DNA of 64,000 nt from Rhizobium oryziradicis (GCF_001939045.1 NZ_MKIM01000033.1:186001-250000), one strand, 5' to 3'; counted from the stretch's first letter, positions 1-8,951 are shown. The notes: generated by a model not told the origin, from the sequence alone. Translations and numbers: made by a program.

Positions 1-1
1 C

Positions 2-1180
2 GAGTTTCCGGCGGTGCGCAGCAAGGTTGATCGCCTGTTCCTGGGCCCGCCCGTGGGCTGGGCCGTGCAGATGCGCGTGATTGGGCCTGATAGCCAAAAA
101 GTGCGCGACATTGCCGATCAGGTGAAGCAACGGTTCAAGGCGGATGGCCGCATCACAACCATTCATGATGATTGGCTTGAGCCCGTGACAGAAATGCAAC
201 TGGTTATCGATCAAGATCGTGCACGCGCTTTGGGAGTGACATCGCAAATGGTGCGCCAGGCGGTCAATGCTGCGGTAAGTGGTGCTACCATCGGCACCTT
301 CCGTGATGGCGAAGAAACCATTGCGGTGGTTGTGCGAGAAACGCCGAAAGAGCGCAATCTGTTGTCCGCTGTTGCCTCCCTTTACATTCCAACCAACTTT
401 GGCACAAACGTGCCTTTGTCGCAGATTGCCCGTGTTCAGCCTGTGCTTGTGCAAAGCATTGAGTGGCGCCGCGACAGGCTGCCGACAATCACCGTGCGCG
501 GTATCGTTCCCGACGGCATGGAAGGAAGCGACGTTGGCACCAAACTTTATAGCGAAATGGGCGATTTGATTGGCGCCCTGCCGCCGGGCTATAAAATAGA
601 GCAACAAGGCGGGGCTGAAGAATCGGCGATCAGTCAGCAATCCATCGCTGCGAAGGCACCGATCATGCTGCTGGTTATTCTGTGCCTCTTGATGGCCCAA
701 CTCCAGCATTTTGGCAAAGCCATGCTGGTGCTTGCAACCGGGCCTCTTGGTATTATCGGTGCGGCCATCGCTTTGCTGATGACACAGGCTCCGTTTGGAT
801 TTGTGGCCATTCTCGGCGTCATCGCGCTTTTGGGTATCATTATCCGAAACTCGATTATTCTGGTCGACCAGATTGATCAGGATATCGCACAGGGCATGAA
901 GCGTGAGGATGCGATCGTTGGCGCGGCCGTTCGTCGTTTCAGGCCAATCGTGCTCACGGCGATGACGGCGGTTTTGGCGCTCATTCCCATTTCACGCGGT
1001 CTGTTCTGGGGGCCTATGGCCTATGCCATGATGGGCGGTATTCTTGTTGCAACTGTTTTGACCATTTTCGTGTTGCCAGCCTGCTATTTTCTGTTTTTCG
1101 GAAAAGATCCCAAACAGGAGCAGGGGCAATCCGGCGCGAACGACAGCAAGAAAGAGCCGTTGGCGATCGCTGCAGAATAA
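2..1180 (+). CDS. RND-family efflux permease, C-terminal part (5' end outside window)
   Basis: The reading frame is open from the first bases, so the start lies upstream. The 390 or so residues seen match the second half of an RND inner-membrane pump: a periplasmic porter domain, then a cluster of transmembrane helices. The late part carries the family's GIIIRNSIILVD-type helix and the RPIVLTAMTAVLALIP helix, and ends in a short charged tail. Such pumps export drugs, metals or lipids with a membrane-fusion protein, which would lie upstream and is not visible. The substrate cannot be told. It is unrelated to repABC downstream and is separated from it by a hairpin. Confidence 0.9.
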   Translation, partial: EFPAVRSKVDRLFLGPPVGWAVQMRVIGPDSQKVRDIADQVKQRFKADGRITTIHDDWLEPVTEMQLVIDQDRARALGVTSQMVRQAVNAAVSGATIGTFRDGEETIAVVVRETPKERNLLSAVASLYIPTNFGTNVPLSQIARVQPVLVQSIEWRRDRLPTITVRGIVPDGMEGSDVGTKLYSEMGDLIGALPPGYKIEQQGGAEESAISQQSIAAKAPIMLLVILCLLMAQLQHFGKAMLVLATGPLGIIGAAIALLMTQAPFGFVAILGVIALLGIIIRNSIILVDQIDQDIAQGMKREDAIVGAAVRRFRPIVLTAMTAVLALIPISRGLFWGPMAYAMMGGILVATVLTIFVLPACYFLFFGKDPKQEQGQSGANDSKKEPLAIAAE

Positions 1181-1207
1181 CCGATCTCGCTTCTTTTGAT
1201 CTTGCAT

Positions 1208-1232
1208 GCTTCGCCCGGTTGAAGGGCGAAGC
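1208..1232 (+). terminator. Hairpin after the RND gene
   Basis: Perfect 9-bp arms GCTTCGCCC and GGGCGAAGC with a 7-nt loop lie 28 bases after the stop codon. A GCGCTTTT stretch follows, so a rho-independent terminator is likely although the T run is short. Confidence 0.6.
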
Positions 1233-1258
1233 TGGGCGCTTTTGCGTGCTTTCCAGCG

Positions 1259-1280
1259 TGTGCGCCATATGTGGCGCACA
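1259..1280. promoter_or_regulatory. Palindrome in the repABC upstream region
   Basis: Arms TGTGCGCCA and TGGCGCACA are perfectly complementary around a TATG centre, about 235 bp before the repA start. RepA/RepB proteins bind inverted repeats near the repA promoter in this family, and some repABC operons have upstream quorum-sensing boxes, so an operator is plausible. It could equally belong to the end of the RND transcription unit. Confidence 0.45.
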
Positions 1281-1513
1281 AAGTTGCGTATTTTCAGCAC
1301 AATTCCCACACTTGACCCGAATCAAAGCTTGCTTCAATTTACGATCAAATGCCGCGTATAGGTCGTTTGTCCGTAACAAGGTGTGGATGCTGTTAGTTTT
1401 CGTGGTGCGCGTATATCATTGTGATGTCGAATCGGTCATGAGATGGATTGCGGCATGAAAATGTCGGCCGGCTTGGTACGCACACGATAGCAGTCGGATT
1501 TGAGGAAATTGTG

Positions 1514-2770
1514 ATGGCGGTTGCATCTGTAAAGGCAACGGAACAACAGGAGATGGATTTGCGACCCGCCGATGAAACGATTGCGGAAGACGCACAGGCG
1601 CTATCCGCTCAGTTGCAAGCCATGCGGGAGCGTCTGTTTGCTCCTTCCTCCCGTAAGACGTTGCGCACCTTCACGTCTGGCGAAGCGGCCCGCCTGGTTG
1701 GCGTATCAGATGGATATTTGCGACAGTTGTCTTTGGCCGGAGAAGGGCCAGCACCGGTGGTTGGCACCGGGGGGCGCCGCTATTATTCACTCGCCGATAT
1801 TGATGCTCTACGCCATTATCTGGGTGAGCAGGCGCTGGCGAAGGGCAATGTTGCCAAAGCGAGATCTTACGTCAAATGGCGTGATGAGGCGCGTGGCGAA
1901 CATCTACAAATTATATCCGTGACCAATTTCAAGGGCGGTTCAGGAAAGACAACGTCGGCTGTGCATCTGGCGCAATATCTGGCGATGACGGGGCATCGGG
2001 TTCTGGCGGTCGATCTTGACCCACAGGCATCGCTTTCGGCCTTGTTCGGCTATCAGCCTGAGCTTGATCTGGTGGGCAATGACACGATTTACGGTGCTAT
2101 TCGTTATGATGACGAGGTGCGGCCGCTCAAAGATATTATTCGCAAGACCTATTTTCACAATCTTGATCTTTTGCCCGGCAATCTCGAGCTGCAGGAGTTT
2201 GAGCATGTCACCCCGCGCGCGCTTGCTGAGCGCAAGGGCGGCGATGCGAAAAGTCTGTTTTTTGCGCGGGTGCAGAACGCTCTTCACACGGTGGCAGATG
2301 ATTATGATGTGGTTGTTATCGATTGTCCGCCTCAACTTGGTTATCTCACACTCTCAGCTCTCTGTGCATCGACTTCGGTAATCGTAACCGTGCATCCACA
2401 AATGTTGGATGTTGCGTCGATGAGCCAGTTTTTGTTCATGACCTCCGATCTTCTCGGTGTTGTGCGCGAAGCCGGTGGCACGCTGAATTTTGACTTTTTG
2501 CGCTATCTCGTGACGCGCTTTGAGCCTAACGACGGTCCGCAGGCGCAAATTGTCGGCTTTCTCCGCTCACTGTTTGGAGAGCGTGTCTTGACCTCGCCAA
2601 TGGTGAAATCGACCGCAATTTCTGACGCCGGACTGACAAAGCAAACGCTCTATGAAGTCGGGCGCGAAAACTTCAGCAGGGGCACCTATGACCGTGCAAT
2701 TGAAGCGCTGGAATCGGTCAATGCCGAGATTGAGCAATTGATTCACACTGCCTGGGGGCGGAAAGAATGA
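1514..2770 (+). CDS. repA: RepA, ParA-type partition ATPase of a repABC replicon
   Basis: Partition ATPase that segregates the replicon with RepB and represses the repABC operon. The N-terminal third has a MerR/HTH-like segment (TSGEAARLVGVSDGYLRQL, about residues 52-70). The deviant Walker A motif KGGSGKTT follows near residue 140, and DPQASLS and VVVIDCPPQLG motifs come later. Length is about 418 residues, normal for RepA. I chose the ATG at 1514 because GAGGAA lies six bases before it; an in-frame TTG at 1448 would add 22 residues with no support. The gene overlaps repB by 4 bp (ATGA), so the two are translationally coupled. Confidence 0.95.
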   Translation: MAVASVKATEQQEMDLRPADETIAEDAQALSAQLQAMRERLFAPSSRKTLRTFTSGEAARLVGVSDGYLRQLSLAGEGPAPVVGTGGRRYYSLADIDALRHYLGEQALAKGNVAKARSYVKWRDEARGEHLQIISVTNFKGGSGKTTSAVHLAQYLAMTGHRVLAVDLDPQASLSALFGYQPELDLVGNDTIYGAIRYDDEVRPLKDIIRKTYFHNLDLLPGNLELQEFEHVTPRALAERKGGDAKSLFFARVQNALHTVADDYDVVVIDCPPQLGYLTLSALCASTSVIVTVHPQMLDVASMSQFLFMTSDLLGVVREAGGTLNFDFLRYLVTRFEPNDGPQAQIVGFLRSLFGERVLTSPMVKSTAISDAGLTKQTLYEVGRENFSRGTYDRAIEALESVNAEIEQLIHTAWGRKE

Positions 2771-3852
2771 TAGGCAAAAACCGTAAAAGCGAATTGAGAG
2801 CATTGTTTTCTGACTCTGCGCCGACGCAGAAGTCTTCTCCCGCCGACGCGGGTCATGAGAAAAATGCCAACATTCCGCCGCATGCGGATTTAGCGCCGGA
2901 TGCCACGGTTGAAGCCCATGGTAGCTCTGTGCCACGCGCGGCTTCCGGTGCCATTAAGGCCATGGGATTGACCTTGTCGTCGATTACGCGGGAAGCTGAT
3001 GAGGCACGTGCGCTGCGACAGGCTCTCGATGAGGGGGAGCGCGTGGTGGCACTGGACACTGGCGTGATTGATGCCTCTTTTGTATCTGATCGCCTCAGTG
3101 ACCAGGAAAAAGACGACCCTGATTTTCTCGCGCTTGTCGAGAGTATTCGAGAGAGCGGGCAGCAGGTTCCGATTCTGGTGCGGCGTAACCCCTCCAATCA
3201 GGAGCGGTTTCAGGTGGCCTATGGTCATCGCCGACTAAATGCGGCCAAACGGTTGGGCATCCGTGTCAAGGCGCTGGTACGGCCATTGAGCGATGATCAA
3301 CTTGTTCTCGCGCAAGGCAAGGAAAACGCCGAGCGGCGCAATTTGACCTTCATCGAGCGGGCGCTCTTTGCAAAGGCCCTTGCAGAGCGCGGGTTTGACC
3401 GCAAGGTGATTGGAGATGCTCTTTCGGTACAAAAGAGCGAGCTATCGCGCTTGATTCAGGTTGCTGAGAGCGTTCCAGACCGATTTGCGCGCGCCATTGG
3501 CCCTGCTCCCAAGGCTGGGCGTGAACGATGGATGTCGCTTGGGCAGTTGCTCATGAGCGAACATGGCCAGATCAAAGCGGGCGAAGTGGTGAGGGAGGAG
3601 GCGTTTCGCGCCAGTCCCTCTGACGAGCGGTTTCAGACGCTTTACGAGGCGCTGTCGCGCAAGCCTTCCGTCGAACGCCCTGAGCCCAGGGACGTGCGCG
3701 GCCCCGACGGACGCACCTTTGCCAGGGTTTTGCGGCAGGGGCACCGGGTAAAGGTTGAGTTTTTAGCTGAAGCGGACTCTGGCTTCGTTGGTGAATTCGA
3801 GGAGCGTCTGGCCGCGGATTATGCGACATATCTGGCGCGATCGAAGCATTAA
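2767..3852 (+). CDS. repB: RepB, ParB-type centromere-binding protein
   Basis: Binds the parS centromere and works with RepA in replicon partition. The protein has 361 residues. The ParB N-domain is clear (LVESIRESGQQVPILVRR, then VAYGHRRLNAAKRLG, about residues 120-165), with the ERRNLTFIERALFAKAL stretch and a helix-turn-helix (IGDALSVQKSELSRLI) behind it. The basic start, before a low-complexity acidic stretch, is typical of RepB. The start ATG overlaps the repA stop. Two palindromes fitting the repABC parS consensus lie at 16547 and 17829; none was spotted inside repABC itself. Confidence 0.95.
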   Translation: MIGKNRKSELRALFSDSAPTQKSSPADAGHEKNANIPPHADLAPDATVEAHGSSVPRAASGAIKAMGLTLSSITREADEARALRQALDEGERVVALDTGVIDASFVSDRLSDQEKDDPDFLALVESIRESGQQVPILVRRNPSNQERFQVAYGHRRLNAAKRLGIRVKALVRPLSDDQLVLAQGKENAERRNLTFIERALFAKALAERGFDRKVIGDALSVQKSELSRLIQVAESVPDRFARAIGPAPKAGRERWMSLGQLLMSEHGQIKAGEVVREEAFRASPSDERFQTLYEALSRKPSVERPEPRDVRGPDGRTFARVLRQGHRVKVEFLAEADSGFVGEFEERLAADYATYLARSKH

Positions 3853-3954
3853 TTCGAGGCTTTGGGCGCGCGGCAAGACAGTTACGACAGGCCAGGATGC
3901 CTCGTCGCTTGGAATACCAATTTGTTATCAACATGAAAGGTAGTGCTGAGACAA

Positions 3955-4004
3955 GAAAAAAGGCCCCAAAACGTCACCATCTCGGAAGCCCTCTTCTATG
4001 TAGC
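3955..4004 (-). ncRNA. Antisense RNA (ctRNA, incompatibility factor) between repB and repC
   Basis: repABC plasmids carry a small RNA antisense to the repC leader that represses RepC and determines incompatibility. On the minus strand I see a -35 box TTGACT (4034-4039), a 17-base spacer and a weak -10 box TTCTCT (4011-4016). About 50 nt of transcript follow. It ends in an imperfect stem formed by GGCTTC and GGGGCC with G-U pairs, followed by six T (3955-3960 region). Position, orientation and length fit the family. The exact start is inferred from promoter spacing. Confidence 0.75.
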
Positions 4005-4331
4005 AATCTAAGAGAATCACTTCCTGCCTAAAAAGTCAAGACTCTTCCTCGGAAACGGGGAGGCTGTGTTGTTTTGCGCCTGTTGCATCTCAGCGATAAG
4101 CTGCGACGCAGGACTGCGTAACTACGTCACTTATCTTGGGTGATGGTATAAAAATTATGCCGCGCGTTGAAGGCGTTACGGTGTTGTTTGCGTCTTTAAC
4201 AAGCCGCAGATCTCTGTAATATGATGGTGATTTCAGAAGATGATAGATATTTTGACGTGTCTGGTTGATGCGTTGATGACCTATGTTTTCCGATATGGTG
4301 TCGCTTGTCTCCGTCTGTGGAGCGGAAAGCG

Positions 4332-5555
4332 ATGGAAAGACTTGCAACGACACCGTTTGGCGGTGGGCGATTGACCAGCCGGGTCTTGGCGCGGCAGGCG
4401 AAGATTGGTCAGCGACAAGAGCAGTTGAAGCGCGGAGAGGCGGGAAATGCCTCAGGTCGCGCTGACAAGTGGCAACTCTTGCGGGCGCTGACAGAGGCAC
4501 GGCAGGTCTATGGTCTCGGTGACCGCACGATTTGCTTGCTGGAAGCTCTCGTAAGCTTCACGATCGAGCGAGAGCTTGATGGGAGCCAGCCTATTATAGT
4601 TTTCCCATCGAACAGAGAGCTGTCTTTTCGCGCCCGTGGCATGGCACCGGCGACTATTCGCCGGCATTTGGTCAGCTTGGTTGACGCCGGGATGATCTTT
4701 CGGCGGGACAGCGCAAACGGCAAGCGTTTTTGTCGGCGCGATGACGCAGGATTGGTGGAAGATGCCTATGGCTTCGACCTGGCCCCTTTGGCGCTTCGAG
4801 CCGAAGAGATCTATAGCGCGGCTGAAGCCGCAAGGGCAGAAGCGAAGCTGGCAAGAGCATTCCGTGGCGAAATTACAGTCCTGCTTCGCGATGCGTCGCG
4901 CATTATTACGCTGGCCTTGGAGGAGGGGCGTGTTGGTGACTGGGACGCCTTTTTGGTTGCCTATCAGATGAATGCGCGCGATGCGTCGCGTCGCAAGCAC
5001 AGCAACGATCTTCAGTCTATCGCAAATGAGCTTCGCGCATTTCGCACACAAGTGGAAAATGCTTATCTTTCAAGCCTTTCAGATGAGGAAATGAGCGGCA
5101 ATGATGATGATTTTGAGCATCACCAACAGAATTCAAATACAGAACTAACACTTGAATATACAGCCCTAGAAAAAAAGATTGCCGAGACAAGTGATGCAAA
5201 ACCCGGTGAGGAAGACAGGAAGCTCGCGATTAGCCTTTCGAAATTGAAAGCGTTGTGTCCGCTCATCAATGATTACGCCAGGGACGGCATTTCCGGCTGG
5301 AACGATGTGATACAAACTGCAGATCTGGTTCGGACGATGTTGGGCATCTCACCGGACGCTTGGTCTAAGGCGAAAGCGGTCATGGGACATCAAGCCGCGG
5401 CGGTAACGGTTGCTGTCATGCTGGAACATGCCGAGACCATTCGATCACCAGGCGGTTACCTGCGAACATTGACGGCAAAAGCGGAAGCTGGAAAATTCAG
5501 CGTTTATCCAATGCTGCTTGCGCTTGAGAAGCCGACTGCGAGAAAATCGGAATAG
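4332..5555 (+). CDS. repC: RepC, replication initiator
   Basis: Initiator protein of repABC replicons; its coding sequence normally contains the origin. The N-terminus MERLATTPFGGGRLT carries the family signature TTPFGGGR. The rest shows the winged-helix part (about residues 30-150) and the conserved C-terminal end (INDYARDGISGWNDV, GGYLRTLT). I chose the ATG at 4332, preceded by GGAGCGGAAAG, over a TTG at 4305. Length is 407 residues, normal. A long untranslated leader of about 480 bp separates it from repB and holds the antisense RNA. Confidence 0.95.
   Translation: MERLATTPFGGGRLTSRVLARQAKIGQRQEQLKRGEAGNASGRADKWQLLRALTEARQVYGLGDRTICLLEALVSFTIERELDGSQPIIVFPSNRELSFRARGMAPATIRRHLVSLVDAGMIFRRDSANGKRFCRRDDAGLVEDAYGFDLAPLALRAEEIYSAAEAARAEAKLARAFRGEITVLLRDASRIITLALEEGRVGDWDAFLVAYQMNARDASRRKHSNDLQSIANELRAFRTQVENAYLSSLSDEEMSGNDDDFEHHQQNSNTELTLEYTALEKKIAETSDAKPGEEDRKLAISLSKLKALCPLINDYARDGISGWNDVIQTADLVRTMLGISPDAWSKAKAVMGHQAAAVTVAVMLEHAETIRSPGGYLRTLTAKAEAGKFSVYPMLLALEKPTARKSE
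5095..5185. other. AT-rich stretch inside repC, candidate oriV
   Basis: In studied repABC plasmids the origin lies within repC in an AT-rich segment. This part of repC is visibly richer in A and T than its surroundings (runs such as AATGATGATGATTTTG and CCTAGAAAAAAAG) and codes for a hydrophilic linker. Placement is by analogy only. Confidence 0.35.
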
Positions 5556-5763
5556 AGAGGATTTCGTGTTTAGCGCTGCCGCCGTGTGTCGGAATTCAGG
5601 AACGTGAATGATATAGATGTAAGTTCCATAAGATGGATTACCGCACTTTCAATGTGCCGGGGTGGGTTCAAGGATGAAGCACAGAGCGGACATAAAGTGA
5701 GCGATCTCGCCGACAGTTTTTTATCTGATCCAACCAAACAACGGTAGAGAGCAATGGGTTGTC

Positions 5764-5791
5764 CAGGCAAGAGCACTTGTGCTCTTGCCTG
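5764..5791. terminator. Perfect 13-bp hairpin between repC and the cupin gene
   Basis: CAGGCAAGAGCAC and GTGCTCTTGCCTG are exact reverse complements separated by two bases. The hairpin sits between two convergent genes, 12 bp from the cupin stop codon. There is no T run on either side, so it may be a bidirectional terminator or an RNA-stabilising end. Confidence 0.6.
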
Positions 5792-5802
5792 AAACGAGGT
5801 CT

Positions 5803-6624
5803 TTACCAAAGGCGTGGGTGTCTGTTGACATCCTTATAAAGCAGATAACGAAAGCGCCCAGGGCCACCCGCATAGCAGGCTTGCGGACAAAAAGCCCTCA
5901 GCCACATAAAGTCGCCGGCCTCCACTTCCACCCAATCGTCATTCAGTCGATATACAGCTTTGCCTTCCAACACATAGAGCCCATGCTCCATGATGTGGGT
6001 TTCCATGAAGGGAATAATACCGCCTGGCTCAAACGTGACGATGTTCAGATGAAAGTCATAGCGAATATCGTTTGGATCAATAAAGCGCGTTGTTCCCCAA
6101 GCGCCATTGGTATTTGGCATCATGGCAATCTCGTGCTCGTCTTCATGGGTGAAGATGGCGGGCGGCGCATCTAGCCCATCAACGGGTTGGAACGCTTTTC
6201 GAACCCAATGGAATTTCGAAACCGCCTCACTGGTGTTATGCAAACGCCAAGGTGTACCCGCTGGCAAAAAGGCAAATGAACCAGCCTTAAGTGCATGTTC
6301 CTCACCTGCGTAGGTAATTGTTATGGAACCCTCGACCACAAAGATGGCGGCTTGAGCCCTCACGTCCGGTTCGGGGTTATCGCTGCCGCCGCCGGGTTCC
6401 ACTTGCATGATATATTGCGAAAACGTTTCTGAAAAACCCGTCATCGGGCGGGCAATGATCCAGGCCTTGGTCTCACGCCAGTGAGGCAAAAGACTGGTGA
6501 CAATATCGCTCATAACACCTTTTGGGATAACGGCGTATGCGGTGGTAAACACAGCTTTGCCGGACAGTAACTGGTTCTGAGGCGGCAGACCTCCCAAGCT
6601 GGTGTAATAGGTGTTCTTACTCAT
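5803..6624 (-). CDS. allE: (S)-ureidoglycine aminohydrolase-like bicupin
   Basis: AllE/YlbA proteins release ammonia from (S)-ureidoglycine in purine (allantoin) breakdown. The 273-residue protein has two cupin barrels. The first contains AAIFVVEGSITITYAGEEHALKAGSFAFLPAGTPW. The second contains FEPGGIIPFMETHIMEHGLYVLEGKAVYRL, with the metal-binding His and Glu residues, and the end GRFRYLLYKDVNRHP is typical. The ATG at 6624 has GGAAACAGG upstream; an upstream in-frame start lacks this. No other allantoin genes are near, so a related substrate is possible. It lies downstream of an Lrp regulator on the same strand. Confidence 0.82.
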   Translation of the reverse strand: MSKNTYYTSLGGLPPQNQLLSGKAVFTTAYAVIPKGVMSDIVTSLLPHWRETKAWIIARPMTGFSETFSQYIMQVEPGGGSDNPEPDVRAQAAIFVVEGSITITYAGEEHALKAGSFAFLPAGTPWRLHNTSEAVSKFHWVRKAFQPVDGLDAPPAIFTHEDEHEIAMMPNTNGAWGTTRFIDPNDIRYDFHLNIVTFEPGGIIPFMETHIMEHGLYVLEGKAVYRLNDDWVEVEAGDFMWLRAFCPQACYAGGPGRFRYLLYKDVNRHPRLW

Positions 6625-6640
6625 CGAACCTGTTTCCGTG

Positions 6641-6649
6641 TTGCAATTG
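6641..6649. promoter_or_regulatory. TTGCAATTG motif before the cupin gene (possible Lrp site)
   Basis: The nine bases TTGCAATTG lie 17 bp before the cupin start codon. The same nine bases recur at 7243-7251 in the Lrp/ABC divergent promoter. A related ATTGCAATA lies nearby at about 6678. Lrp/AsnC regulators bind short AT-rich inverted repeats, so joint control is possible. Confidence 0.35.
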
Positions 6650-6715
6650 ATGGGCAATCTATTACGACAATTATTGCAATATCGGAAACTGCGGCCGGTA
6701 TTTAGACGAGGGACG

Positions 6716-7183
6716 TCATTTTGCCATCGGCACGAAAAGGCTCAGCTTGATGTCTCTCAACACAACATTGGTATGCATTCGTCTGATCTGTGGATTTTCC
6801 GCCATCAAGACAGCAGCAATGTCATCATAGTGCTCGACATCCCTTGCGGTAATAATTGCAATAAGATCCACCTGCCCTGTCACATAGTAGACCTGCTGCA
6901 CATGATCCTGCCGTTCTGCCCAAAGACGGAACCGGGCCAAGGCATCATAGTTATCACGCTCGATTTCCATGCCAACGATAAACACCATGGGGTGACCAGA
7001 GGATTTTCGATCGATAATGGCCACTTCACCCTTGATAACTCCGTCATCGCGCAGTCTCTTCAAGCGCCGTTGCACGGCGGATGCGGAAAGACCCACCTCC
7101 TCCGCGATCGCTTCAGCTTTCATTTGGCAATTGCGCTGAATGATCTCTATGATCTGGCGATCGAAGCGGTCGAGTTGTTCCAT
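6716..7183 (-). CDS. Lrp/AsnC-family transcriptional regulator
   Basis: The 155-residue protein has the standard layout: an N-terminal HTH (MEQLDRFDRQIIEIIQRNCQMKAEAIAEEVGLSASAVQRRLKRL is the winged-helix region, residues 1-44), then a RAM ligand-binding domain with VYYVTGQVDLIAIITARDVEHYDD. Such regulators sense amino acids and often control a neighbouring transporter. It is divergent from the amino-acid ABC importer starting at 7349 and upstream of the cupin gene, so it probably regulates both. Confidence 0.92.
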   Translation of the reverse strand: MEQLDRFDRQIIEIIQRNCQMKAEAIAEEVGLSASAVQRRLKRLRDDGVIKGEVAIIDRKSSGHPMVFIVGMEIERDNYDALARFRLWAERQDHVQQVYYVTGQVDLIAIITARDVEHYDDIAAVLMAENPQIRRMHTNVVLRDIKLSLFVPMAK

Positions 7184-7242
7184 GGCAATGCCCTTTGCTG
7201 GTTTGGTCGAACAGCGCTCTTTGTTCAGTTTATACGCCGCAT

Positions 7243-7251
7243 TTGCAATTG
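7243..7251. promoter_or_regulatory. TTGCAATTG motif in the Lrp/ABC divergent promoter
   Basis: Second exact copy of the motif at 6641. Around it lie further repeats of TTGCA and TGCAA (TATGCAACAAAG about 20 bases further on), forming a spaced inverted repeat. It is placed between the divergent Lrp and ABC ATPase starts. Confidence 0.35.
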
Positions 7252-7348
7252 TTTTTCGCGGAATTTATGCAACAAAGTTTTATTTTGCGGGTAAATCCCG
7301 CGCACAACAGCCATTATGGTGCGAAATTATGACAGGCTGGACCAATTG

Positions 7349-8128
7349 ATGACAGAGACCGCGCCCTGCGCCCTTCAGGTGGAGAACATCCATAAAAGCT
7401 TTGGCTCGCAGGAGGTTCTAAAAGGCATTTCTGTCACGGCCAATAAGGGCGATGTCATTTCCATTATTGGTTCGTCCGGCTCTGGCAAGAGCACGTTTTT
7501 ACGGTGCATCAATTTTTTGGAATTACCTGATCAGGGCCGGGTGGTTGTCGCGGGCGAAGAGATCGCGTTAAAAACCGGGCGCGGTGGCAAAATGCAGCCG
7601 GTGAGCTGGCGGCAGATCGAGCGTGTGCGCACCGGTCTGGGCATGGTGTTTCAGAGTTTCAATCTTTGGGCCCATCTGACTGTGCTGGAAAATGTTATTG
7701 AAGCCCCCGTTCATGTGATGGGCATCAAGCGGGCCGACGCCATCGAAAAAGCGAAGGCGCTGCTGCACAAGGTCGGGCTGTACGACAAGCGCGACGCCTA
7801 TCCCGCCTTTCTTTCGGGCGGACAGCAACAGCGGGCCGCCATCGCCAGAGCCTTATGCGTTGAACCTGCCGTGATGTTGTTTGATGAACCGACGTCGGCT
7901 CTCGATCCTGAGCTGGTTGGCGAGGTGCTCAAAGTGATCCGCGACCTGGCTGAAGAAGGCCGAACCATGTTATTGGTAACGCATGAGATGCGATTTGCGC
8001 GCGACGTCTCCAGCCACGTCATGTTTTTGCATCAGGGCCGGGTTGAAGAGGAAGGTTCGCCCGCGCAAGTGTTTGGCAACCCGACGAGTTTGAGGTGCCG
8101 AGAGTTTACCGCAGGTTTGACCGACTAG
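7349..8128 (+). CDS. Polar amino-acid ABC importer, ATP-binding protein
   Basis: HisP/OccP-type ATPase, 259 residues. Walker A is GSSGSGKST, the signature motif is LSGGQQQRAAIARAL, and Walker B is AVMLFDEPTSALDPEL. The phrase MVFQSFNLWAHLTVLENV is typical of histidine/opine-type importers. The ATG at 7349 was chosen because the homologous domain starts a few residues later; an earlier in-frame start would add 11 residues. It is the first gene of a likely operon with the binding protein, two permeases and the homocysteine methyltransferase. Confidence 0.95.
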   Translation: MTETAPCALQVENIHKSFGSQEVLKGISVTANKGDVISIIGSSGSGKSTFLRCINFLELPDQGRVVVAGEEIALKTGRGGKMQPVSWRQIERVRTGLGMVFQSFNLWAHLTVLENVIEAPVHVMGIKRADAIEKAKALLHKVGLYDKRDAYPAFLSGGQQQRAAIARALCVEPAVMLFDEPTSALDPELVGEVLKVIRDLAEEGRTMLLVTHEMRFARDVSSHVMFLHQGRVEEEGSPAQVFGNPTSLRCREFTAGLTD

Positions 8129-8180
8129 CCCCCTTCTCTCCCCTTTTCATATTTTCACCTTCAACAGGAGACGACACGTC

Positions 8181-8951
8181 ATGAAATTCCTCTCGATGCT
8201 TTTGGCAGGCGCGGCTTTTGCTGCATCGGCTGTTGTGGCGCAAGCAGATGTCCGGTTTGGCATCATGAATGAATCCTATCCGCCGTTTTTTGCCAAAGAT
8301 GCCAGCGGCAAATGGCATGGCTGGGAAATCGACATGATGGATGCAGTTTGCGCCGAGATGAAGGAAAAATGCTCGATTGTGGAACTCTCCTGGGATGGTC
8401 TGATCCCTGCCCTCAACGCCAAGAAATTTGACGTGATCTGGTCTTCGATGTCCAAGACAGCCGAGCGAGAAAAAAATATCGATTTCACTGATAAATATTA
8501 CAACACGCCGAGCAAGTTAATCGGTATGAACGACATGAAGCCCGGTGCGACGGCGGATGACGTCAAGGGCAAGACCATTGGTATTCAGGTTTCAACCATC
8601 CAGTCGGATTACTACGCGAAGTATTTTTCCAAGGTTGCCTCGCAGAAAACCTACCAGACACTGGATGAAGCCTTTCAGGATCTCGCCGCTGGCCGCATTG
8701 ATTACGTGTTTGGTGACTCCATTGCATTGGACGCTTTCTTGAAAAGTGACACCGGCAAAGATTGCTGCGCTGACATGGGCGATGTTGCCGATGATCCGCA
8801 GGTTCTGGGTGCCGGCGTCAGTGGCGGCGTGCGCAAGGAAGACACGGCTTTGAAGGCCAAGCTGAATGCAGCCATTGCGGCCGTGCGCGCCAGCGGAAAA
8901 TATGACGAAATCAGCAAGAAATATTTCAACTTCAATATCTACGGTAAGTAA
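8181..8951 (+). CDS. Amino-acid ABC importer, periplasmic binding protein
   Basis: The 256-residue SBP_bac_3 protein begins with a clear signal peptide (MKFLSMLLAGAAFAASAVVAQA). Its start after the signal, VRFGIMNESYPPFFAKDASGKWHGWEIDMMDAVCAEM, is typical of polar amino-acid binding proteins. AGGAGACGACACGTC provides a ribosome site. Two cysteines in KDCCADMG and one in KCSIV are unusual for the family and may form disulfides in the periplasm. It delivers substrate to the permeases that follow. Confidence 0.93.
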   Translation: MKFLSMLLAGAAFAASAVVAQADVRFGIMNESYPPFFAKDASGKWHGWEIDMMDAVCAEMKEKCSIVELSWDGLIPALNAKKFDVIWSSMSKTAEREKNIDFTDKYYNTPSKLIGMNDMKPGATADDVKGKTIGIQVSTIQSDYYAKYFSKVASQKTYQTLDEAFQDLAAGRIDYVFGDSIALDAFLKSDTGKDCCADMGDVADDPQVLGAGVSGGVRKEDTALKAKLNAAIAAVRASGKYDEISKKYFNFNIYGK

